From Paenibacillus sp. FSL K6-1096 (lineage in GTDB: Bacteria > Bacillota > Bacilli > Paenibacillales > Paenibacillaceae), in contig NZ_CP150274.1 in assembly GCF_037977055.1 (NCBI RefSeq), positions 1,488,001-1,552,000 on the forward strand: 64,000 bases of DNA, read 5' to 3'. The notes under the pieces are model-generated. The model was not told where the DNA came from. It did no database searches and worked only from the letters and a program-made list of their open reading frames with translations. Shown here piece after piece: positions 36,254 through 48,117 of the stretch. Each line of letters opens with the position of its first letter. Position 1 is the stretch's first letter. The position numbers and the translations under genes are program-made.

Positions 36254-36349
36254 TTATTAGTATAAACAGCCTCTTCTAATCCTCTTCTAATAAAGTTGGC
36301 TAAATATTGATGAGTGTTTACGGATATTGTAATTGAAATTTAATTTTAG

Positions 36350-38104
<1,755 letters not shown>

Positions 38105-38117
38105 AAGCTAATTCCAA

Positions 38118-38162
38118 AGACAGCTCCACGAGGGTTTCAGCCTCTGGAGCTGTCTCTTTCTG
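38118..38162 (+). terminator. Terminator after B3
   Basis: AGACAGCTCCA and TGGAGCTGTCT pair (one mismatch against the B1/B2 version), followed by CTTTCTGTT. Confidence 0.8.
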
Positions 38163-38230
38163 TTATTCATAGACCCGGTCATCGCAAATTCTGCCGCCCG
38201 GTCTGCACCAAAGTGCTAAGTCTGAATATT
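38159..38230 (+). repeat. Type II upstream block, copy 1
   Basis: This conserved stretch recurs at 39038-39120 and 41801-41884, each before a type II collagen-like gene. Shared landmarks are TTATTCATAGAC, ATTCTGCC, GTCTGCACCAAA and TGAATA, in that order. It probably contains the promoter. Confidence 0.65.
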
Positions 38231-38314
38231 TCTATATTATTCATTAATTATAATGCTGGCTCAACATGTGTACTGATGCGAAATCCGTTTATAACCAAAG
38301 GAAGTGATAAAGAA

Positions 38315-38972
38315 ATGGCCTTTTTATCAACAGGACCGATCGAAAATAACCCGGTTAACGGAACGAGGCCCACTCAGCAGGTTACCGTTAGAATCGTTAA
38401 CCGCAGCGTGGAATCAGCTTCCTCCATATCCATTCAGGGGTACTATTTAAACGGTTTTGAATTTACATTTGTTATACCTGATAATCTCGCTGATCTGAAT
38501 GATCCTGTTCAAGTTTCAGTGTGGGGCAAGAACAGTAAAGGCCAGTTGGTAACCGCACACTTGGAGAACATAATGACGGCGAGGCAGGACCTACTGGAGC
38601 TACAGGAGCAACCGGGCCTGCTGGAGAGCAAGGTGTACCAGGAGAACAAGATCCCCAAGGATCTACAGGACCGACAAGTTCAGGGAAAGGGACTACAGGT
38701 CATACCGGACCCACTGGCACTACCAATATCGGCTTCACCGGCTTCACTGGCCTGACGGGCGTTACCGGGGTTACCTGTACCCTTTCAACAGCCTATGCCG
38801 TTAGCTTTGCAGATTCTGCAGGTTCCGTTACTCTGCTTGAAATTTTCCCCCCAAACACTAACGACAGAATTGCCATTAGAAATGGCGGTTATCACTCTGT
38901 TACCATGCTAACCGGCGAGATCAACAATAGACGTCCAAATATGCAAATATCACTATCGTCAGAATCTCCTAA
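38315..38972 (+). pseudogene. Type II collagen-like pseudogene with several deletions
   Basis: It starts like its neighbours ([16 protein letters not shown]) but lacks ~29 codons between YYLN and GFEF. Both deletion ends carry TTTAAACG in the intact gene at 41957, consistent with slippage. A second loss of 22 bp after GTAACCGCACAC causes a frameshift, so the first frame runs to 38755 without sense. The collagen and tail region in the other frame is also shortened. Remnants of the C-terminal [13 protein letters not shown] segment end at TAA 38972. Confidence 0.82.
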
Positions 38973-38990
38973 GCATCCCGTATAAAAAAT

Positions 38991-39039
38991 AAAAGAGACA
39001 GTTATAGAAGTAATCAAACTTCTCAAGCTGTCTCTTTTT
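38991..39039 (+). terminator. Terminator after the type II pseudogene
   Basis: AAAAGAGACAG and CTGTCTCTTTT form an 11-bp stem ending in a T-run. Confidence 0.82.
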
Positions 39040-39120
39040 GTTATTCATAAACCTGGCTACAGCAACTACTGCTCCTAAGTCTGCACCAAATCGTTAAGCC
39101 TGAATAGGCTTATAGTAATC
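39038..39120 (+). repeat. Type II upstream block, copy 2
   Basis: Same conserved block as 38159-38230 (TTATTCATAAAC, GTCTGCACCAAATCG, TGAATAGGC). CTTATAGTA follows and resembles a sporulation sigma-K -10 (CATANNNTA) at 8 of 9 positions. Confidence 0.6.
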
Positions 39121-39192
39121 ATTAATTATCCAGCTGACTCAGCGTGAATCCTGAAACAAAATCCAAATCTACAGACTGGAAGTGATAAAGGA

Positions 39193-40260
<1,068 letters not shown>

Positions 40261-40298
40261 GCCTAAGGGCCACGTAACAATGCAGTTGAATTTCACTG

Positions 40299-40346
40299 GC
40301 TCGTATTGGCAGGGAAGTCAGAGAACCCTGCCAATATGAGCTTTTT
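40299..40346 (+). terminator. Terminator after the type II gene
   Basis: A 16-bp stem (GCTCGTATTGGCAGGG against CCCTGCCAATATGAGC, one G-T pair) is followed by TTTTT. Confidence 0.9.
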
Positions 40347-40441
40347 ATGCGTTATACGACGAGATAACTACCTCTTGCCCTTTCACCGGAAACTGGCTAC
40401 AATGCACTTATTGTCTGAATTATCATCCAGGAGGCCCTATT

Positions 40442-41704
40442 GTGAGCGCTACGTCCGGAAATTCTGCCGGCACACCCGGCAAGAAACGCAACACCGTTTA
40501 TATTATGCAGCTTGTGACTATTTTCCTGGGCTTTGTCGTATTCGGCATCTCAGAAAATATTAAAGGGCCCGCCATCCCGCGCATTCAGCTTGCCTTCCAG
40601 TTAGATGAAGGACAGCTCGGCACCCTGCTCTCGCTTAACGCGTTGGGATATCTGATCGCCTGCTCCTTCACCGCGATTCTGGTCCGCAAATGGGGCATTA
40701 AGGCCGTCACTATTATTTCATTTGCATCCATGGTGCTCTCCGGGGTGCTGATCTTCCTGTCGCACACCTATCCGCTGTTCGCCTCCTCCTACTTCCTGAT
40801 GTATATCGGCAATGGGATGCTGGAGATCGGGCTGGCGATTCTGGGAGCACGTATTTTCGTCAAAAACACCGGGCTAATGATGAACCTATCCCATTTCTTC
40901 TATGGATTAAGCTCAACCGTAGCGCCGCTGCTGGCTACTGGCGTCATGTCACTGAGCTTCTACGGGCATGTGCTCGACTGGCGGGGCATGTATCTGGTCA
41001 TGCTGTCGCTCTGCCTGCTGCCGATTATTACATCGCTGCGCAGCACCTATCCCGGAGATGATCTGCCGCACGAAGACCGCACCTCCTTCCGCATGCTGAT
41101 GCGTGATCCGGCGCTGTGGATGATGGTGATGATCCTCACCTTCGGCGTGGTTTCTGAGCTTGCCGTCGGCGGCTGGCTGGTTAACTTTGTGGAAAAAGCT
41201 TACGCCTGGGACACGGTGCGGGCCTCCGGCTTATTGTCGGCGTTCTTCCTACTGTTCTCCCTGGGACGGCTTGTGCTCGGCGCGCTGACCGACCGGATCG
41301 GGTTCGTGCTGTCGCTGATTATTTTCTCGGGCTTCTCTGCGATCTGCACCTTCGCCGCCCTGGCGGGCGGGGAGCGCCTCGCCTTCCTGTTCGCCGTATC
41401 CGGCGCAGGGATCGCGATCATCTACCCGACCGTGATGGCCTTTATCGCCCGCCGCTATCCGAAGGGAAGCGACACCGCGATTACCTTCGTAGTGACCATT
41501 ATGGGGCTGGGCAGCGTTGTCGGCAATTACATGATCGGCTGGGTCATCGAGGCCGTCAAAGCCATGTATGGCCGTACCACCGCACTTGGCCTGCTGCGCG
41601 GCCTCCAGGCCGGGTACGGATTTATCGGACTATGTGCAGCCATCTGCTCGGTAGCGGGCATTGTGCTGTATGTGTATTTGAAGCGGCGACAGGAATTGAT
41701 CTAG
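40442..41704 (+). CDS. MFS transporter
   Basis: The 420-residue membrane protein has about twelve hydrophobic helices in two halves, and the loop LGALTDRIGFVLS in the second half. It starts at GTG, 5 nt after CAGGAGG. The substrate is not apparent; a sugar or drug is possible. It sits inside the collagen-like cluster, and two scars of the same gene lie in the duplicated spacers at 30260 and 34355, so MFS genes once occurred there too. Confidence 0.85.
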   Translation: MSATSGNSAGTPGKKRNTVYIMQLVTIFLGFVVFGISENIKGPAIPRIQLAFQLDEGQLGTLLSLNALGYLIACSFTAILVRKWGIKAVTIISFASMVLSGVLIFLSHTYPLFASSYFLMYIGNGMLEIGLAILGARIFVKNTGLMMNLSHFFYGLSSTVAPLLATGVMSLSFYGHVLDWRGMYLVMLSLCLLPIITSLRSTYPGDDLPHEDRTSFRMLMRDPALWMMVMILTFGVVSELAVGGWLVNFVEKAYAWDTVRASGLLSAFFLLFSLGRLVLGALTDRIGFVLSLIIFSGFSAICTFAALAGGERLAFLFAVSGAGIAIIYPTVMAFIARRYPKGSDTAITFVVTIMGLGSVVGNYMIGWVIEAVKAMYGRTTALGLLRGLQAGYGFIGLCAAICSVAGIVLYVYLKRRQELI

Positions 41705-41800
41705 GAAATCCACACGACAACTCTACAAATACGTTCCTAATATATCCCCTGTCTTTTCTTTGAGTTTATCTAATGACATTGGCCTCTGGGGCTATTTTTT

Positions 41801-41884
41801 TGTTATCCATAGAACTGACTCATAGCATATTCTGCCTCTAAGTCTGCACCAAAGCGTTAATTCTGAATAGTCTTATATTAATCA
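41801..41884 (+). repeat. Type II upstream block, copy 3
   Basis: The block has TTATCCATAGAAC, ATTCTGCC, GTCTGCACCAAAGCG and TGAATAG, then CTTATATTA (8 of 9 to CATANNNTA). It precedes the gene at 41957. Confidence 0.6.
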
Positions 41885-41956
41885 TTTAATATGCAGCTAA
41901 CTCAAGATGCACCCTGGAACGAAATCCTAAATATATGGACAGGGAGTGGTAAAGGA

Positions 41957-43354
41957 ATGGCTTTTTTATCAACAGGACCGATCGAAAATAATCCGGTTAA
42001 CGGAACGAGGCCCACTCAGCAGGTTACCGTTAAAATCGTTAACCGCAGCGTGGAATCAGTTTCCTCCATATCCATTCAGGGGTACTATTTAAACGCGGGA
42101 ACAAGGGTTTTGTACGTTAACGAAGTCCTTCCGATTGCAGCGAATCAAGTTATTACGAAGAATTATTACGCAGATTTAAACGGTTTTGAATTTACATTTG
42201 TTATACCGGATAATCTCGCTGATCTGAATAATCCTGTTCAAGTTTCAGTGTGGGGCAAGAGCAGTTCAGGTCAACTGGTCACTGCACACCGGCTGGTGTC
42301 TGAAGAATTAATCGGAGCCAATAACGGCGGAGAGGCAGGCGCTACTGGAGCTACCGGTCCTGCTGGAGAGCAAGGCCCTCCTGGAGCTACCGGTCCTGCT
42401 GGAGAGCAAGGCCCCCCTGGCGCTACCGGGCCCGCTGGAGAGCAAGGCCCCCCTGGCGCTACCGGACCTGCCGGAGCTGGGGCTGGCGCTACCGGACCTA
42501 CCGGGTTTACCGGGCTTACTGGCGCTACTGGCATGACGGGGGCAGGACTTCCCGGGCCTACCGGGGCTACAGGGCTCACGGGCTTTACTGGCGCTACCGG
42601 CATGACCGGTGCGGGACTCCCTGGGCCTACCGGCACGACCGGTATCGGACTTCCCGGGCCTACCGGCACGACCGGTGCGGGACTCCCCGGGCCTACCGGC
42701 ACGACCGGTGCGGGACTCCCCGGGCCTACCGGCACGACCGGCGCTGGACTTCCCGGGCCTACCGGCACGACCGGTATCGGACTTCCCGGGCCTACCGGCA
42801 CGACCGGCGCTGGACTTCCCGGGCCTACCGGCACGACCGGTATCGGACTTCCCGGGCCTACCGGTGTCACCGGGCTTACCGGGCTTACTGGGCTTACTGG
42901 GGCTACTGGACTCACTGGGGCTACAACTACGGCCCGCCACCTGTTTATTGGAAATAACACTCTCGGTACATTTACTGCTGACACCGAAGTTGAGTTTAAT
43001 CAGACGCTTGTCGATAACGGCGCTCCTGATATCGTATTATCATCACCAAGCTCAGTTACTCTGTTACGAGGAAGCTATTGGGTTTCATGGAATATAAGCG
43101 GAGGTCTAGCCACTGGAGGTACCGCAATGTCCTTCGCCCTGCGGAATAACACTACATTAATTCAGGGAGGCAGAGCAGTAAATAGCGTTGCTCCTATTGC
43201 TCCACAGACCATTTCTTTAGGGGCCGATCTAATTGTATCCATAACGGGCGCCACTGGCACTATTAATTTATATAACGATGGCGACGATGCAAATGTAACT
43301 TCAATAGGTGGTCGGCTTGCAGCCCAATTATCCATTATGAAATTATCGGATTAA
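41957..43354 (+). CDS. Type II collagen-like protein with periodic triplet breaks
   Basis: This 465-residue protein has the type II N-terminal domain ([16 protein letters not shown]), Gly-X-Y repeats of the [12 protein letters not shown] kind, then at least eight tandem 11-residue units [12 protein letters not shown]. Because 11 is not a multiple of 3, every unit leaves a G-X-G break in the triplet. A beta-rich tail of ~145 residues ends the protein. ATG 41957 fits the paralogues and the upstream AAAGGA; the frame extends to 41891 without support. Confidence 0.85.
   Translation: MAFLSTGPIENNPVNGTRPTQQVTVKIVNRSVESVSSISIQGYYLNAGTRVLYVNEVLPIAANQVITKNYYADLNGFEFTFVIPDNLADLNNPVQVSVWGKSSSGQLVTAHRLVSEELIGANNGGEAGATGATGPAGEQGPPGATGPAGEQGPPGATGPAGEQGPPGATGPAGAGAGATGPTGFTGLTGATGMTGAGLPGPTGATGLTGFTGATGMTGAGLPGPTGTTGIGLPGPTGTTGAGLPGPTGTTGAGLPGPTGTTGAGLPGPTGTTGIGLPGPTGTTGAGLPGPTGTTGIGLPGPTGVTGLTGLTGLTGATGLTGATTTARHLFIGNNTLGTFTADTEVEFNQTLVDNGAPDIVLSSPSSVTLLRGSYWVSWNISGGLATGGTAMSFALRNNTTLIQGGRAVNSVAPIAPQTISLGADLIVSITGATGTINLYNDGDDANVTSIGGRLAAQLSIMKLSD
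42614..42870 (+). repeat. 33-bp tandem repeat inside the type II gene
   Basis: About eight units of 33 bp encode [10 protein letters not shown] plus A or I. Variation is almost confined to the GCG/GCT/ATC codon. The pitch of 11 codons breaks the collagen triplet once per unit. Confidence 0.88.
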
Positions 43355-43399
43355 CTGTCCCAAATGTGCATTTAAAGGACTTCCATCCCTATTGAAGGT

Positions 43400-43432
43400 A
43401 AAGCAGCCTCCTTTACAGAGGTTGCTTTTTCA
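43400..43432 (+). terminator. Terminator after the last collagen-like gene
   Basis: AAAGCAGCCTC pairs with GAGGTTGCTTT (one G-T pair), followed by TTT. Confidence 0.85.
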
Positions 43433-43785
43433 TTCCTGCTTTTAAGTGCGGCCATTCCGGCAGAACCCGCAAATGGTATGGCCAGATCGCTCCCAGTAAC
43501 CATAAATTTCAATAAAGTAATTAACTTTATATTATTTTCTGCACCACCCATCTGCCCTCGCCTTTTACAAATACTCCTCCCTCATTCACATCGATGCAGT
43601 TTTAATAGTCCAAATTTTCACAGCAGTAAATATAAAAGAACGTGGCTTATCGAGTGTTAAGTGAGATGTTTAAGAAAACATCGAAGTAGCCGATTACATT
43701 TCAAACGAATTTATAACAAACACACTGAAAATCATGAAACGAGCTGACACAATACAGAAGGCCCTCCCACTCCGCTCTTGCCTTT
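43433..43785. other. Non-coding gap
   Basis: I see no gene, repeat family or clear promoter here. Short AT-rich frames lack ribosome sites. Confidence 0.6.
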
Positions 43786-44484
43786 TTACAAATACCCCTT
43801 AAGATTATGCAGCACCACCGAGTACCCGTTCCCGTACATATGAACCCCGTCCATCGTGTACTCCTCCTTCAGATTCCCTTCGTCATCCGTCAGCCCCTCA
43901 TTCACATTAATGAACGCATAGCCGTGCTTCAACGCTAATTGCTCCACAGCACGGTTCGCCTCCTGCAGAGATGCATTCGTTCTAGTCCGGAAGTAGCTGT
44001 CCTTCGCCGCCTGATCCATTCCAGGAAAATCGGCCTTGGCGTTCACCGGATAATAAGCCATGACATATACCTTGCATTCCGGCAGTCTCGCACCGATCTT
44101 TGTCAGAATTTCGTTATAGTTCGCCAGCAGCTTCTCCAGCTCATATTCTCCGTCCGCAGAGCTGATGTCGTTGGTGCCGATGTTGATGAACAGCTTCGCC
44201 GGCTCCAGCTCAAAGATACATTCCTCCATTGTGTTCAACAATTCCCGGGTCACATACCCGGCAATCCCGCGATTGTAGATGATCGTCTGCCGGTCCAGCG
44301 TCTGCTGCAATTCATTCACCGGAAAAAATTCCATCAGCGACGACCCCGCCATTACGGTCTGTCCCTTGCGGGCATAGGTATTCAGCACCTTGTACTTCTT
44401 GACCTTGTCCTCCTTCTCCCGCTTCATTTGCTGTTCCATCATCTCGTTGATAAGCTCTTCCTGAGTCAATTGGATCTCCCCCAT
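43786..44484 (-). CDS. SGNH/GDSL-family hydrolase
   Basis: This cytosolic esterase-like protein of 232 residues shows the SGNH blocks: block I GSSLMEF (Ser49), block II NRGIAG, block III INIGTNDIS and block V DGVHMYGNGY with the catalytic Asp-His. A charged helical stretch fills the first ~30 residues. The ATG at 44484 lacks a ribosome site; TTG 44469 has GGGGGAG 6 nt upstream and may be the true start. It is a single gene on the minus strand, and its substrate (acyl or acetyl esters) is unknown. Confidence 0.85.
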   Translation of the reverse strand: MGEIQLTQEELINEMMEQQMKREKEDKVKKYKVLNTYARKGQTVMAGSSLMEFFPVNELQQTLDRQTIIYNRGIAGYVTRELLNTMEECIFELEPAKLFINIGTNDISSADGEYELEKLLANYNEILTKIGARLPECKVYVMAYYPVNAKADFPGMDQAAKDSYFRTRTNASLQEANRAVEQLALKHGYAFINVNEGLTDDEGNLKEEYTMDGVHMYGNGYSVVLHNLKGYL

Positions 44485-44678
44485 TTCTGCTGCACTGCTA
44501 TTCTGTTATTCTACCATTGTTATCCTTAACCGGCTGTTATCCTTATTAGACCTGCTTCCCACCCGTGCCTAAATGTGTCGAATATATGGTAATTGATTTC
44601 ATAACAAGGAAATTGTTCTATGCACACGTGTTCCGAATATCCTTAATATCGTATCACCATTACATGTTGAAGGGCGGA

Positions 44679-45362
44679 ATGTTTTTGAAAAAGGTAATGA
44701 GCTTGCTCCTGTCGGCTGTCCTGCTGTCCTCGTTCTATGTTGCTGCTCCTCCCAAGGCCTCTGCGGCCTCGCCGATTGTGGTTAGTACGACGATTGTCGT
44801 TCCAGCCGAGCAGACGTATAACGGCAATGGCCAGACGTTCGTCGCTAATCCGAATACGCTTGGGGACGGCAGCCAGGCCGAGAACCAGAAGCCGATCTTC
44901 CGGCTGGAGAAGAATGCTACGCTCAAAAATGTAATCATCGGCGCTCCCGGCGCAGACGGTGTGCACTGTTATGGTAACGCTACCATCTCCAATGTGACCT
45001 GGCTGGATGTCGGCGAGGATGCCCTGACGCTGAAGGCGTCCGGCACCGTCAATATTACCGGCGGGGGTGCGTACAAAGCCTACGATAAAGTGTTCCAGAT
45101 CAACGCTGCGGGCACGATTAACATCAAGAATTTCAGGGCGGATGACATCGGCAAGCTGGCCCGCCAGAACGGCGGAACCTCCTTCACCGTCAACTTCACG
45201 CTGGACAGCTCCGACATCTCGAATGTGAAGGATTCCATCTTCCGTACAGACAGCAGCAGCAGCGCCGCCAAAATCACCAACACCCGCTACCGCAATGTCC
45301 CTACCCTATTCAAGGGCTTTGCCTCAGGCAAGACCAGCCAATCGGGCAATACGCAATACTAG
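44679..45362 (+). CDS. Secreted pectate lyase, PL3
   Basis: A signal peptide ending in PPKASA precedes a ~195-residue parallel beta-helix typical of polysaccharide lyase family 3. Motifs include [48 protein letters not shown] and [13 protein letters not shown]3 enzymes cut polygalacturonate by Ca-dependent beta-elimination. The exact start is uncertain: ATG 44679, ATG 44664 and TTG 44684 all lie around the AGGGCGG site. It is monocistronic with a terminator downstream. Confidence 0.9.
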   Translation: MFLKKVMSLLLSAVLLSSFYVAAPPKASAASPIVVSTTIVVPAEQTYNGNGQTFVANPNTLGDGSQAENQKPIFRLEKNATLKNVIIGAPGADGVHCYGNATISNVTWLDVGEDALTLKASGTVNITGGGAYKAYDKVFQINAAGTINIKNFRADDIGKLARQNGGTSFTVNFTLDSSDISNVKDSIFRTDSSSSAAKITNTRYRNVPTLFKGFASGKTSQSGNTQY

Positions 45363-45407
45363 AGGAGCATAGACATAAGCTGCTAAAATAACTCAGCCGT
45401 AACAAGT

Positions 45408-45446
45408 AACCGCCTTCATCTCTGCTCCGCAGGGATGAGGGCGGTT
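45408..45446 (+). terminator. Terminator after the pectate lyase gene
   Basis: AACCGCC(T)TCATC pairs with GATGA(G)GGCGGTT. The tail is T-poor after TTT. Confidence 0.7.
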
Positions 45447-45610
45447 TGCGTATTATGGGAGTGCGCGAATTGGATTTATTTTGGACACATCTGTCTCTAT
45501 GAACTCTATCGACATAAGCTCACATGGTATGCTATTATGATAGCCTGATAACGTATTAACGAACTAAAGCGGGCGGATGCGGCACGCAATCTACTAGGAG
45601 GATTAGAGAG

Positions 45611-46384
45611 ATGAAGAAGCAGGGATTAGGGATACTATTATTAATGGTGCTGGCTGTCGCCATGTTATCCGGCTGCTCCAGTTCCGGGAACAAGGACGGC
45701 AAGCTGGTGATCGGGATTGACGACAAGTTCGCCCCGATGGGCTTCCGCGATGATAAGAACGAGATTGTCGGCTTCGATATTGACTATGCCAGAGCGGCTG
45801 CTGAGAAAATGGGCAAGGAAGTCACCTTCCAGCCAATCGACTGGTCGGCCAAGGAATCGGAGCTGAACAGCGGGCGCATCGATATGATCTGGAACGGATA
45901 TACGATCACGGATGAGCGCAAGGAGAAGGTATTGTTCACTAAGCCTTATCTGGAGAACAGCCAGGTGGTGGTCGTGCTGGCTGATTCTCCGCTGACGAAG
46001 CTTCAGGATCTGGCCGGCAAAGAGGTCGGACTCCAGAGCCTCTCCTCTGCTGCCGATGCCCTGGAGGCAAATCCGGTGAAGGCCTCACTGAAGGGCGTGT
46101 CCGAATACACCGATAATGTGCTCGCGCTGACCGACCTGAAGTCTGGCCGTGTGGACGGGGTTGTCATTGACGAGGTAGTAGCCAGATACTACATAGCCAA
46201 GGAGCCGGATACCTACAAGCTGATGGATGAATCGCTGGCCCCTGAGCAGTATGGCATCGGGATCAAGAAGGGTAACGAGACCCTGCTGAATGAGCTGCAG
46301 AAGGCGCTGGACGAGCTGAATAGCGACGGCACCGCCGCAGAAATCTCCACCAAATGGTTCGGGGAAAATAAAGTATTGAACTAG
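45611..46384 (+). CDS. Polar amino-acid ABC transporter, binding lipoprotein
   Basis: The 257-residue product has a lipobox (LSGC, Cys22) and the family 3 solute-binding fold. Visible motifs are GKLVIGIDDKFAPMGFRDDK, GFDIDYARAAAEKMGK, DMIWNGYTITDERK and LQDLAGKEVGLQ. It starts 8 nt after TAGGAGG. It is the first gene of an importer operon with permease and ATPase. Family members carry glutamine, cystine, arginine or histidine; the ligand is not fixed by the sequence. Confidence 0.92.
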   Translation: MKKQGLGILLLMVLAVAMLSGCSSSGNKDGKLVIGIDDKFAPMGFRDDKNEIVGFDIDYARAAAEKMGKEVTFQPIDWSAKESELNSGRIDMIWNGYTITDERKEKVLFTKPYLENSQVVVVLADSPLTKLQDLAGKEVGLQSLSSAADALEANPVKASLKGVSEYTDNVLALTDLKSGRVDGVVIDEVVARYYIAKEPDTYKLMDESLAPEQYGIGIKKGNETLLNELQKALDELNSDGTAAEISTKWFGENKVLN

Positions 46385-46410
46385 ATTGTTCTTTAGGAGC
46401 CGGTTAAGCC

Positions 46411-47070
46411 ATGAATATTGATTATATTATCCAGATTTCAGGGCCGATGCTGGAAGGCGCGCGCACCACGGTGCTGCTGTTCCTCATCGTGATTGTGCTG
46501 TCCATTCCGCTGGGAATGGCGGTCACCCTAATGGCCAAAAGCCGGTTCAAGCCGCTGGCCTGGATTGCCCACACCTATATCTACATCATGCGCGGCACAC
46601 CGCTGCTGCTGCAATTGCTGTTCTTCTGCTTCGGCCTGCCGCAGATTCCCGTGATCGGGCAATATCTGGTCATGGACCGCTTCGTGGCGGCCAGCCTAGG
46701 CTTTATTCTGAACTATGGCGCTTACTTTGCCGAGATCTTCCGCGGCGGCCTGCTCTCCATCGACAAAGGCCAGCATGAGGCCGCCAAGGTGCTCGGTCTT
46801 AGCCGGTGGCAGACGCTGCGCAAGGTGATTCTCGCTCAGATGTTCCGGGTGGCGCTGCCTGCGGTCGCCAATGAGTCGATTACGCTGGTCAAGGACACCG
46901 CCCTGCTGTATGCCGTGGCTGTGCCCGAGCTGCTGAACTTCGCCAAAACGGCGGTGAACCGTGATTTCACTGTTGTTCCTTTTGTCGTCGCGGGGGTTAT
47001 CTATCTGCTGATGACACTGGTGCTGACGTTGTTCTTCAAGGCGCTGGAGAAGCGTTTCAAATTCGAGTAG
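46411..47070 (+). CDS. Polar amino-acid ABC transporter, permease
   Basis: This 219-residue HisM/GlnP-type permease has about five membrane helices. Its EAA loop for contact with the ATPase reads [38 protein letters not shown] is the usual first-half motif. AGGAG lies 11 nt upstream, and the gene follows the binding protein by 26 bp. Two copies probably form the channel. Confidence 0.93.
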   Translation: MNIDYIIQISGPMLEGARTTVLLFLIVIVLSIPLGMAVTLMAKSRFKPLAWIAHTYIYIMRGTPLLLQLLFFCFGLPQIPVIGQYLVMDRFVAASLGFILNYGAYFAEIFRGGLLSIDKGQHEAAKVLGLSRWQTLRKVILAQMFRVALPAVANESITLVKDTALLYAVAVPELLNFAKTAVNRDFTVVPFVVAGVIYLLMTLVLTLFFKALEKRFKFE

Positions 47071-47086
47071 AAAGGCTGTTACCGCT

Positions 47087-47839
47087 ATGAGCAGCATGAG
47101 CAATATAATAGAAGTCTCGCAATTGCAGAAATCGTTCGGCAGTCTTAATGTACTGAATAAGATCAGCTTCGACATTAAGCCTGGAGAGGTCATTGCAGTG
47201 ATCGGTCCCTCCGGCTCCGGCAAAAGCACGATGCTGCGCAGTCTGGTACATCTCGAAGAGGTGACCGGGGGCAGCATCCGTATCAGCGGACAAGCATTGG
47301 TTGAGAACGGCCACTATGCCAGCGGCGCTGCGATCAAGGACATCACCGCTGGCATGGGCATGGTGTTCCAGCATTTCAATCTGTTCCCGCATCTGACGGT
47401 GCGGGGGAATCTGGAGCTGGCCCCGCGGACCCTGAAACGGAAGAGTGTCCAGGACATCACGGCGGCAAGCCGGGAGCTGCTCGCCAAGGTGGGCCTGGCC
47501 GACAAAGCCGATGTCTACCCCTCCACCCTGTCCGGCGGACAGAAGCAGCGGGTCGCCATCGCCCGGGCGCTGATGCTGAGCCCGGAGATTCTGCTGTTCG
47601 ACGAGCCGACCTCGGCGCTTGATCCCGAGCTGACCGGCGAGGTGCTGCGCGTCATCCGCCAGCTGGCCGAAGAGAACATGACGATGATGATTGTCACGCA
47701 TGAGATGAGCTTCGCCCGCGATGTCGCCGACCGCGTCTTCTTCATGGACAACGGCGAAATTGCCGAAGCGGGCACCCCGGAGGAGATCTTCGGCAACCCG
47801 AAGCTGGAACGGACACGGGCGTTTTTGATGCGGGAGTAG
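47087..47839 (+). CDS. Polar amino-acid ABC transporter, ATPase
   Basis: The 250-residue nucleotide-binding subunit has Walker [11 protein letters not shown]-loop [10 protein letters not shown], signature [15 protein letters not shown], Walker [12 protein letters not shown] and the switch His in [11 protein letters not shown]. ATGs at 47087 and 47096 are both possible. It is the last gene of the operon, and the third 51-bp array begins about 30 bp after its stop codon. Confidence 0.94.
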   Translation: MSSMSNIIEVSQLQKSFGSLNVLNKISFDIKPGEVIAVIGPSGSGKSTMLRSLVHLEEVTGGSIRISGQALVENGHYASGAAIKDITAGMGMVFQHFNLFPHLTVRGNLELAPRTLKRKSVQDITAASRELLAKVGLADKADVYPSTLSGGQKQRVAIARALMLSPEILLFDEPTSALDPELTGEVLRVIRQLAEENMTMMIVTHEMSFARDVADRVFFMDNGEIAEAGTPEEIFGNPKLERTRAFLMRE

Positions 47840-47870
47840 GCTCGCTGGCTAACGTGTCTTCACGCGAACA

Positions 47871-48003
47871 CAATGTGATCGGTTTTTCGATTACATTACG
47901 CCCACGCGCCCACTCAGCGCCGAATGTGATCGGTTTTTCGATTACATCCGGTCCGCGCGCCCTTACAGCGCCGAATGTGATCGGTTTTTCGATTACATTT
48001 GGC
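47871..48003. repeat. Third 51-bp array, 3 units
   Basis: Cores start at 47873, 47924 and 47975, spacing 51 and 51. Each core is an ATGTGATCG / CGATTACAT stem around GTTTTT. Linkers such as CGCGCCCACTCAGCGCCG differ from those of the other arrays. It lies between two convergent genes. Confidence 0.9.
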
Positions 48004-48052
48004 GGACGTGCCTTCGCGCGCGCACCAGCTTTACTGTATATGTTTTCGCAAC

Positions 48053-48092
48053 AAAGGACCGGAACGCCATTACGGCGGTTCCGGTCCTTTTC
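48053..48092. terminator. Bidirectional terminator
   Basis: AAAGGACCGGAAC and GTTCCGGTCCTTT form a 13-bp stem flanked by A and T runs. It serves the convergent ABC ATPase and AI-2E family genes. Confidence 0.85.
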
Positions 48093-48117
48093 TGACATTT
48101 CCCTGCCCTGTCAATGC

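Noticed and set aside
38213..38314. Upstream extension of the type II pseudogene to ATG 38213
   Set aside because: The paralogues begin at [13 protein letters not shown], which corresponds to ATG 38315 with AAAGGAAG upstream. The extension covers the conserved promoter block.
47742..48098. 118-residue minus-strand frame through the third 51-bp array
   Set aside because: It reads through stem-loop repeats and a bidirectional terminator and has no ribosome site or family match.
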